Positions 58,538 through 64,000 of a DNA stretch of 64,000 nucleotides are shown here, piece by piece. The stretch comes from Anaerolineales bacterium HSG25 (GTDB lineage Bacteria > Chloroflexota > Anaerolineae > 4572-78 > J111). The number at the start of each line of letters is the position of its first letter. Position 1 is the stretch's first letter. Where the stretch lies: the NCBI GenBank assembly GCA_030377865.1, contig JAUCGA010000018.1, positions 1-64,000 on the forward strand, read 5' to 3'. Under the pieces are notes generated by a model. That model saw nothing but the letters and a program-made list of their open reading frames with translations, was not told the DNA's origin and made no database searches. The position numbers and the translations under genes are program-made.

Positions 58538-59530
58538 CTAACTCGATTCTCGGACAATCAACTCAACCCCAAGTTTGATGGGAGAGATGGTCAGTTTGGG
58601 GTCGTTAATCATGGTTAGTAGGCGAGTCATGGCCTGTTGTCCCACCTCATACTTATTGACCCGCACCGTACTCAAAGCCGGATGGACGAGATTTGAGAAA
58701 TAAATATCATCAAACCCAACAATGGCGCATTGGTCGGGAATAACGATGTTAAGCTCGCGACAGGCTTGGATGACTCCGAACGCTAACAAATCGTTATAGG
58801 CGATAATGGCCGTGATGTGGGGATGTTGGCTCAACAACTGTTTGCTCTGCTCGTACCCTTGGGCTTGAGTCGGAATGCTAAAAATGACCCGATTCGCCGA
58901 GTCGGCCAAGCCTTGCCCCTGCAACGCAGTTTGATAACCCTGCAACCGTTGCCCCCGTCCGGTGATGGGTTTGGGGCCAGCGAGCATGGCAATCTCTTGA
59001 TGGCCTCGCTCTAGCAGATGGTTGACCGCCTGTTGCACCCCATGTGCCCCGTCGAGCAATACCACGGCCACGTTGGGATGTTGCAACAGATGGTTAATCA
59101 ACACCACGGGGCGGTACTGGTTGACGAAACTCAGTAGACGATCATCGTAATATTCCAATGGAAAGAGAATGATGCCGTCAACACTGTGCGCGGCCAACGA
59201 TTCGAGCGCTTTTTGTTGCTCATGCAAGTTATCGTCGATGTTGCACAGCAGGACGTTGTAGCCGTTTTGCCGAGCTACATCTTGCACCCCGCGAGCCACC
59301 TCAGCAAAAAAGGGGTTGGTAATATCAACCACAATCAGCCCGATGGTGAGAGTGCGTTGGGTGATTAAGCTCCGTGCCACCAAATTAGGGCGATAGCCAA
59401 GTTCGGCAATAATCGCTTCGATTCGTTGCCGTGTTTCGGCGGAGATTTCACCTTGATTATTGACCACCCGCGATACAGTTTTTATCGATACGCCTGCTTT
59501 TTCGGCGACATCTTTCATGGTTATGGCCAT
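58538..59530 (-). CDS. LacI-family transcriptional regulator of GH4 locus
   Basis: A 330-aa repressor: N-terminal LacI HTH (MKDVAEKAGVSIKTVSRVVNNQGEISAETRQRIEAII), hinge helix (RPNLVARSL) and periplasmic-binding-like effector domain (TIGLIVVDITNPFFAEVARGVQ to the C-terminus). ATG 59530 has AAGGAT 7 bases upstream; a second ATG lies 12 bases downstream. It is transcribed from a strong promoter overlapped by the operator 59546-59557, so autoregulation is likely, and the same operator occurs before GH4. Effector presumably a related sugar. Confidence 0.93.
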   Translation of the reverse strand: MAITMKDVAEKAGVSIKTVSRVVNNQGEISAETRQRIEAIIAELGYRPNLVARSLITQRTLTIGLIVVDITNPFFAEVARGVQDVARQNGYNVLLCNIDDNLHEQQKALESLAAHSVDGIILFPLEYYDDRLLSFVNQYRPVVLINHLLQHPNVAVVLLDGAHGVQQAVNHLLERGHQEIAMLAGPKPITGRGQRLQGYQTALQGQGLADSANRVIFSIPTQAQGYEQSKQLLSQHPHITAIIAYNDLLAFGVIQACRELNIVIPDQCAIVGFDDIYFSNLVHPALSTVRVNKYEVGQQAMTRLLTMINDPKLTISPIKLGVELIVRESS

Positions 59531-59545
59531 TATGACATCCTTAAC

Positions 59546-59557
59546 GTCAACGTTGAC
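59546..59557. promoter_or_regulatory. Palindromic operator GTCAACGTTGAC
   Basis: A perfect 12-bp palindrome of the LacI-family type, lying just downstream of the -10 box and over the probable transcription start of the lacI-like gene. Confidence 0.85.
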
Positions 59558-59560
59558 ATG

Positions 59561-59589
59561 ACTATAACATAAAAAAAAGGAGGTGTCAA
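59561..59589 (-). promoter_or_regulatory. sigma-70-type promoter TTGACA-N17-TATAGT
   Basis: Minus-strand -35 TTGACA (59589-59584) and -10 TATAGT (59566-59561) with exactly 17 bp between. It drives the lacI-like gene; the operator begins 3 bp downstream of the -10. Confidence 0.85.
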
Positions 59590-59636
59590 CCTCCAACGAA
59601 TGATTGATAAATTGGCGATTGTTAATTTAGTTGTGT

Positions 59637-59642
59637 TATAAT
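59637..59642 (+). promoter_or_regulatory. Candidate -10 box TATAAT for DUF4352-like gene
   Basis: TATAAT with TTGGCG as a possible -35 at 19-bp spacing. 57 bases before the ATG at 59700. Confidence 0.45.
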
Positions 59643-59699
59643 GGCAAATTGTCAGGCACATGGCCTGATATTTTTATGATGTGATGTTAAGGAGATTTC

Positions 59700-60371
59700 A
59701 TGAGTCAATATTATCCACCCCAGCAACCCCCACCCCAACCGGGCCACTATCCGCCACCTCGCAACCCAGAAAGCGGTTACGAAGATGAGTACGATGATTA
59801 TGAATACGAGGATGAAGGTGGCGGTGGTTCGGCAATGCCGTTTGTGTTTGGTTGTTTTAGTGGCGGCTGTTTGATTGTTTTAGGATTAGCCGTCTGTCTT
59901 TTCCTGCTCGTGGGGTTGTGGGTACTAGACCCCGGAGCCGACATGTTCGCCACCACCTATCCGGGTGATGACATCGGCCTAACTTTTGATGATCCGGCTC
60001 GCTCAAATGAGGCAATTGTGAGTGAACAAGGTCTACGTCTGTCGGTGATAGACGTGAACCGCAACGCGGCTTCAAATACTATCCCTGAAGTTGATGGTGC
60101 AGAAATCATCATCATCACCGTTGAGTTGGAGAATCTCAGTGCCGAAGATGTTAATTACGATGACGAACGTGAGTTTAAGTTACTCAATCAAACTGATGGT
60201 TTTTACGACCCCCAAGTCGGTGCGATTGAAGGCGCGCTAGGATTTGGTACTGTTCCGGTTGAAACCGGCACCCAAGGCCGACTTGTCTTCCAAGTGTTGA
60301 CTGATGAAACGGGTCTTGTCCTTGAATGGCAACCGCCAGAAGGCACGGCTAAATATATCGAGGTAGAGTAG
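59700..60371 (+). CDS. Membrane protein with DUF4352-like extracytoplasmic domain
   Basis: A 223-aa protein. The N-terminus is Pro/Tyr-rich (YYPPQQPPPQPGHYPPP) and then acidic (EDEYDDYEYEDEGGG), followed by one TM helix (about 47-75) and an extracytoplasmic Ig-like domain (about 95-220, with the DUF4352-like AEIIIITVELENLS). Typical of exported small modules of unknown function. AAGGAG lies 5-8 bases before the ATG. RdgB starts 4 bases after its stop, so they share a transcript. Confidence 0.82.
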   Translation: MSQYYPPQQPPPQPGHYPPPRNPESGYEDEYDDYEYEDEGGGGSAMPFVFGCFSGGCLIVLGLAVCLFLLVGLWVLDPGADMFATTYPGDDIGLTFDDPARSNEAIVSEQGLRLSVIDVNRNAASNTIPEVDGAEIIIITVELENLSAEDVNYDDEREFKLLNQTDGFYDPQVGAIEGALGFGTVPVETGTQGRLVFQVLTDETGLVLEWQPPEGTAKYIEVE

Positions 60372-60375
60372 TACT

Positions 60376-60981
60376 ATGACCAAACTACTAATTGCCACTA
60401 ATAACGCCCATAAAATAGAAGAGTTTCAAGAGATTCTGGCCGACCTGCCCTACACCCTCACCTCGCCTAAACAAGAAGGGCTGAACCTTGACCCTGAAGA
60501 AACCGGCACAACCTTTGAGGCCAATGCCATCATCAAAGCGGAGGCATTTGCCCAAGCGAGTGGTCTGCTGACTTTGGCCGACGATTCCGGCTTAGAGGTC
60601 GATGCGCTTGATGGCGCGCCGGGAGTCTATTCTGCGAGGTATGGTGACACCGCCAAAGATGACCATGTGGGTCGCTATCAACTGCTTCTCGAACAGTTAG
60701 CTGATGTGCCAACAGAACAACGGACGGCCCGTTTCCGATGTGTTATCGCCTTAGCCACGCCCAACAAAATTGTCGGCACGGTTGATGGCGCGGTCGAGGG
60801 TCGAATCGCCACCGCGCCCAAAGGTAGCGGCGGTTTTGGCTATGACCCAGTCTTTTTTGTGCCAGAGTTAGACAAAATAATGGCTGAACTGACCTCGGCT
60901 CAAAAACATGCCATCAGCCACCGTGGACGAGCTGGAAAAGCATTGATTCCATTGTTAAGTTCGCTCGGACAACAGGATTAA
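60376..60981 (+). CDS. rdgB: XTP/dITP diphosphatase (RdgB/HAM1 family)
   Basis: A 201-aa house-cleaning enzyme removing non-canonical purine nucleotides (XTP, dITP, ITP) to pyro- and monophosphate. Family signatures: ATNNAHKIEEF (6-17), the LADDSGLEVDALDGAPGVYSARY catalytic region (about 68-90), SGGFGYDPVF and KHAISHRGRA. Length is standard. It starts 4 bases after the DUF4352-like gene and precedes EamA by 6 bases, consistent with one operon. Confidence 0.95.
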   Translation: MTKLLIATNNAHKIEEFQEILADLPYTLTSPKQEGLNLDPEETGTTFEANAIIKAEAFAQASGLLTLADDSGLEVDALDGAPGVYSARYGDTAKDDHVGRYQLLLEQLADVPTEQRTARFRCVIALATPNKIVGTVDGAVEGRIATAPKGSGGFGYDPVFFVPELDKIMAELTSAQKHAISHRGRAGKALIPLLSSLGQQD

Positions 60982-60987
60982 CCCTTT

Positions 60988-61890
60988 TTGACTACACAAA
61001 TCGTAAACAGAAAATCGATCAGCCAAATGGCTTTTGGGGCACTGCTGTTAGGAGCAACCGCGATATCAGCCGCCCCGATTCTGGTTCGACTCAGCGAGGT
61101 TGGCCCCGTATCAACGGCATTTTGGCGCATGAGCTTTGCTCTGCCCTTTTTTTGGAGCTGGATGCTTTCCAAATCACCGACACCCCGTACCACGCTCGAA
61201 CTTCCTCGTCAAGCTGGTTTTGGTTGGGTATTACTAACGGGTCTCTTTTTTGCGGCTGATTTAACAGCATGGCACTGGTCGCTCCATTTTACCACTGTCG
61301 TCAACTCGTTGATTTTGGCTAACTGCGCTCCAATATTCGTTACCTTGGGGGCATGGCTCTTTTTTCGGCAACCTGTCACGCCCACCTTTCTGCTCGGCCT
61401 AACAATTGCCATTGTCGGGGCGATTCTACTGGTCGGCGCAGGATTCGACTTGAATCAGCAAAACTGGTTCGGCGATTTATTGGCCGTTTTGACCGCTATA
61501 TTTTATGCCAGTTATATTTTGTCGATTAAACAAGCTCGGCACTACTTTCCTACCGCCACCGTGTTAGGCTGGAGCGGGCTAGTGGCATCGGGTTGTTTAC
61601 TGGGCATTGCTTTTTTATCAGGCGAGATATTTTGGGCGACCACTTTACTTGGTTGGCTGGTTTTAATCAGTCTCGCCCTCATCGCCCAAGTCGGCGGGCA
61701 ATCCCTCATCACCTACGCCTTGGCTCATCTACCGGCTCCGTTTTCATCTGTCACCCTCCTTTTACAACCAGTTTTAGCGACGATTTTTGCTTGGCTTATT
61801 TTGTCCGAATCGATTGGTTTAGGGCAGGCTGTCGGTGGAGTGATTGTTTTAAGCGGTATCTTTCTTGCTCGGCAGGGGAGTGACGTGTAA
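60988..61890 (+). CDS. EamA/DMT-family transporter
   Basis: A 300-aa permease with about ten TM helices in two EamA repeats (about 12-145 and 155-295), the first with FWRMSFALPFF and the second ending GLGQAVGGVIVLSGIFLA. Substrate unknown; DMT proteins export metabolites or amino acids. Start: TTG 60988 (6 bases after rdgB) or ATG 61027, which gives MAFGALLLG. The TTG is kept because the extra N-terminal residues fit, but this is uncertain. Confidence 0.88.
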   Translation: MTTQIVNRKSISQMAFGALLLGATAISAAPILVRLSEVGPVSTAFWRMSFALPFFWSWMLSKSPTPRTTLELPRQAGFGWVLLTGLFFAADLTAWHWSLHFTTVVNSLILANCAPIFVTLGAWLFFRQPVTPTFLLGLTIAIVGAILLVGAGFDLNQQNWFGDLLAVLTAIFYASYILSIKQARHYFPTATVLGWSGLVASGCLLGIAFLSGEIFWATTLLGWLVLISLALIAQVGGQSLITYALAHLPAPFSSVTLLLQPVLATIFAWLILSESIGLGQAVGGVIVLSGIFLARQGSDV

Positions 61891-61947
61891 GAGACTGGAA
61901 CTCTGTGCTCCTACAGTCTTTCAGATAATGGTTTTCAATTCAAGGTC

Positions 61948-61984
61948 AACCTTCCCGCAAGTTCTAAACTTGCGGGAAGGTGAT
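61948..61984. repeat. Rep-K-like hairpin core
   Basis: CCTTCCCGCAAGTTCTAAAC / TTGCGGGAAGG, without the Rep-K flanks seen at 9040 and 44498. Confidence 0.65.
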
Positions 61985-62069
61985 AGCTGAAAATATTTAT
62001 CTGAACATCTATAGTCGGTTTTAAACCAATGACTTGGTACTCGACATCTTGATTAGAGAAAAGATTTTT

Positions 62070-62140
62070 TCGACAGGATTAACAGAATTGACAGGATTTT
62101 TTGCTTTTAATCCTGTTAATTCTGTTAATCCTGTCAGATA
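62070..62140 (+). repeat. Rep-E core fragment E6
   Basis: CGACAGGATTAACAGAATTGAC ... TTAATCCTGTCAGA, without the CAGAAGTTT or CAAACTTTTG ends. Confidence 0.75.
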
Positions 62141-62190
62141 TTATTCCACAATTAATCTAGACTAAACTTTTTGTTGGATAGTAAGAACCA

Positions 62191-63318
62191 ATGACCCTCA
62201 TCGGCATCGACGCTAGTCGGGCGGCGAAAGCAAAGCGAACCGGCACCGAAACCTATTCATTAGAACTGATTAAACAGTTTGCGCGGTTGGCCTCTCCCAC
62301 AACCCGATTGCGCCTCTACACTCCTCATGCCCCCCAACATAACGACTGGCCCGACTCCCCGCATGTGGAAACTCGTATCATTCCGTGGCCTCGTTTATGG
62401 ACACACCTCCGTTTAGCCGCGGAACTGCATCAAGCCCCCCCTGACCTATTGTTTGTTCCGGCTCATGTCTTACCTCTTTTTTGTCCTGTCCCCGCCGTGG
62501 TGACGGTGCATGATCTGGGCTATCGTTTTTACCCCTCAGCCCACAAACGTTTTAGCCGTTGGTATCTTGACTGGACAACTCGTCGTCATAGTCGTGTTGC
62601 CAGCCATGTTATTGCCGATTCCGAGGCCACAAAATCCGATTTAATACAGATTTATCAAGCTGATTCTAAACGAATTACGGTTGCCCATTTGGGGCGCGAT
62701 GAGACGCTGACCAGAATCGATGATCGAGCAGAAGTTGAAACTGTAAAAAATCGTTATAAAATAGAGGGCGATTATCTGCTGTATATCGGCACGTTACAGC
62801 CCCGTAAAAACCTACTCCGTCTGTTAGATGCCTTTAGTTCGGTCACAAGGGCGCTGGAGAATCGGCAAATCAAACTGGTGTTGGCCGGAGGGCAGGGCTG
62901 GTTGTACAATGAGATTTTCAGTCGCACCCAACAGCTAAGGCTGACTGAGCAGGTTATCTTCACGGGCTACATCGCCGAAGCGGACAAGGCGACCCTGTTA
63001 TCTGATGCGGTCGCTTATCTGTTTCCTTCATTATATGAGGGGTTTGGCCTGCCAGTATTAGAGGCCATGAGCTGTGGCACACCGGTTTTAACCAGTTGCA
63101 CCTCATCTTTGCCCGAAGTAGCCGGTGACGCGGCTCTGTTGGTTGACCCACATAACACGCAATCTATTGCTGTGGGCTTGATGGCTCTGTTAACCAACCC
63201 CATGCTTCGGGAACGGCTATCGGAACATGGCTTCCAACAAATCCAAAAATTTTCATGGTCAACCACCGCCAAGCAGATTTGGCAGGTTTTCATGACTATC
63301 GTAATTCGTAATTCGTAA
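62191..63318 (+). CDS. Glycosyltransferase family 4
   Basis: A 375-aa GT-B glycosyltransferase of the mannosyl/rhamnosyl type. Family motifs: VTVHDLGYRFYP (about 105-118), YIGTLQPRKNLLRLLDAF (about 191-208), and the catalytic E-x7-E-like region PSLYEGFGLPVLEAMSCGTPVL (about 280-300). Likely works on extracellular polysaccharide, matching the WecG/TagA-type gene downstream. The C-terminal codons and TAA stop (IVIRNS) are formed by Rep-I words (CGTAATTCG). ATG at 62191; no ribosome site. Confidence 0.93.
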   Translation: MTLIGIDASRAAKAKRTGTETYSLELIKQFARLASPTTRLRLYTPHAPQHNDWPDSPHVETRIIPWPRLWTHLRLAAELHQAPPDLLFVPAHVLPLFCPVPAVVTVHDLGYRFYPSAHKRFSRWYLDWTTRRHSRVASHVIADSEATKSDLIQIYQADSKRITVAHLGRDETLTRIDDRAEVETVKNRYKIEGDYLLYIGTLQPRKNLLRLLDAFSSVTRALENRQIKLVLAGGQGWLYNEIFSRTQQLRLTEQVIFTGYIAEADKATLLSDAVAYLFPSLYEGFGLPVLEAMSCGTPVLTSCTSSLPEVAGDAALLVDPHNTQSIAVGLMALLTNPMLRERLSEHGFQQIQKFSWSTTAKQIWQVFMTIVIRNS

Positions 63319-63417
63319 TTCGTAATTCGTATTGCGTAATTCGTAATTCGTGTATTACGTACTATCTAAATATCACTAGATACGAATTACGAATTACGAA
63401 TTACGCAATACGTACCA
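63298..63417. repeat. Rep-I tract with inverted halves
   Basis: CGTAATTCGTAATTCGTATT on the left and GAATTACGAATTACGCAAT on the right form a long inverted repeat around CTATCTAAATATCACTAGA. The left half contains the stop of the GT4 gene and the right half ends just before the start of the next gene. Confidence 0.85.
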
Positions 63418-63418
63418 C

Positions 63419-64000
63419 GTGTCTCCACTTCATACCGTTACAATCTTAAATGTTAATATCCATGCTGTTACCAATGAGCAAACGGCTCAGTTGGTTGAGC
63501 AGTTCATCGCTAAGGGTGGCTCGCATCAAATTGTGACGGTTAATCCCGAATTTGTGGTCACAGCCCAGTCTGATGAGCAGTTCCGGCAGATTATCAACCA
63601 AGCTGATTTGGCGTTACCCGATGGAATCGGCATCCTCAAAGCGGCTCAGTTTTTGGGACAGCCTGCTGTACCAGAACGCGTGGCCGGTTCTGATTTGGTG
63701 GTGCGATTGGCCGAACTGTCCCATCAGCATGGCTACCGTATTTATTTTTTGGGGGCTTGGGAAGGGGTGGCCGAACAGGCGATTGCTGTCCTAAAGCAGA
63801 GGTGTCCTAACCTGCAAGTGGCCGGTTTTTTTGCTGGCTCACCTCGTTTAGAGGATAACGAGGCCATTGTTGAACGGATTCTACCCACTCGGCCCGATAT
63901 TTTGCTGGTGGCGTATGGCGCACCCAAGCAGGATAAATGGATTGCTCGGAACCAAGCGAGGCTACAGATTCCGGTAGCAATTGGGGTGGGTGGTTCGTTC
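63419..64000 (+). CDS. WecG/TagA/CpsF-family glycosyltransferase (partial, 3' beyond window)
   Basis: The first 194 codons, open to the window end. GTG start at 63419; the body (TVTILNVNIHAVTNEQTAQL, TVNPEFVVTAQSDEQFRQII, PDGIGILKAAQFLG, RVAGSDLVV, LVAYGAPKQDKW) matches the family, which adds N-acetylmannosaminyl or similar sugars to undecaprenyl-linked carriers. The PDG and R-V-x-G-x-D motifs (substrate and catalysis) are intact. It was missing from simple ORF calling because the reading frame leaves the window. Follows the GT4 gene by 100 bp, suggesting a shared polysaccharide locus. Confidence 0.92.
   Translation, partial: MSPLHTVTILNVNIHAVTNEQTAQLVEQFIAKGGSHQIVTVNPEFVVTAQSDEQFRQIINQADLALPDGIGILKAAQFLGQPAVPERVAGSDLVVRLAELSHQHGYRIYFLGAWEGVAEQAIAVLKQRCPNLQVAGFFAGSPRLEDNEAIVERILPTRPDILLVAYGAPKQDKWIARNQARLQIPVAIGVGGSF

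Noticed and set aside
1-64000. tRNA and rRNA genes
   Set aside because: No cloverleaf with a credible TPsiC arm and no conserved rRNA segments were found by eye; tRNAscan would be decisive.

Overview
This window reads as chromosomal DNA of a free-living, probably monoderm bacterium of the phylum Chloroflexota (Anaerolineae-like). The inference rests on gene content: several giant GT-C type membrane proteins (DUF2079-like, DUF2723-like, GT39-like), a DUF6391 protein, a sortase with a long Pro/Thr linker, lipoproteins and Lgt, a 7TM-DISM/SpoIIE phosphatase, a two-GAF NarL-type histidine kinase, a huge FG-GAP protein ending in YLPMIMR, and no outer-membrane or LPS genes. No rRNA, tRNA, CRISPR array, transposase, phage or plasmid gene was found. 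Species cannot be named from the sequence alone.

Layout. 0.3-9.5 kb: two very large membrane proteins flanking an AAA-ATPase/nuclease-like protein. 9.5-18.4 kb: SpoIIE-type signalling phosphatase, then a run of minus-strand genes (holA, DUF6391, sortase, lgt-like, tlpA-like). 19.3-29.2 kb: second AAA+nuclease-like protein tightly followed by a membrane-anchored C39-like peptidase, ArsA-type ATPase with an Hsp20-like tail, an orphan AbrB-like protein, a CBS protein and a 1396-aa FG-GAP protein. 29.3-35.4 kb: minus-strand cluster of a voltage-sensor K+ channel, a lipoprotein with three tandem solute-binding domains, and an MscS channel. 35.5-39.5 kb: XRE regulator and tungsten aldehyde:ferredoxin oxidoreductase, convergent with MoaD, a small GGG-tailed protein and a protoglobin-MoaD fusion. 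39.8-47.3 kb: CoxG-like membrane protein, pentapeptide protein, PepF, a conserved-looking hypothetical and a GT39. 47.5-55.7 kb: histidine kinase, O-antigen-ligase-like protein, AsnRS, GNAT and DUF2723. 56-59.6 kb: VOC protein, GH4 glycosidase and its LacI regulator with matching operators. 59.7-64 kb: DUF4352-like protein, RdgB, EamA transporter, GT4 and the start of a WecG/TagA glycosyltransferase.

The most striking property is not a gene. Almost every intergenic space is built from short non-autonomous palindromic elements in at least ten families (called Rep-A to Rep-M here). Several carry target-site duplications readable by eye: Rep-A GTAAA...TTTAC with 8 bp, Rep-D GGTAGT...ACTACC with 8 bp, Rep-E CAGAAG...CTTTTG with 6-7 bp, Rep-G GGCAGTTCC...GGAACTGCC with 3 bp. 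Elements are inserted inside one another (A in B, F in B, D in L, D and C in E), giving a relative insertion history. They sit repeatedly right at stop codons, sometimes supplying the stop, and in two giant membrane-protein genes they have been absorbed in frame, adding roughly 10-80 residues each. No transposase is present, so they must be mobilised in trans or be fossils.

Two gene clusters stand out as possible undescribed systems: the K+ channel / triple solute-binding lipoprotein / MscS operon, and the AOR locus with a protoglobin domain fused to a MoaD-like domain. All functions are inferred from sequence reading alone; no database search was run.
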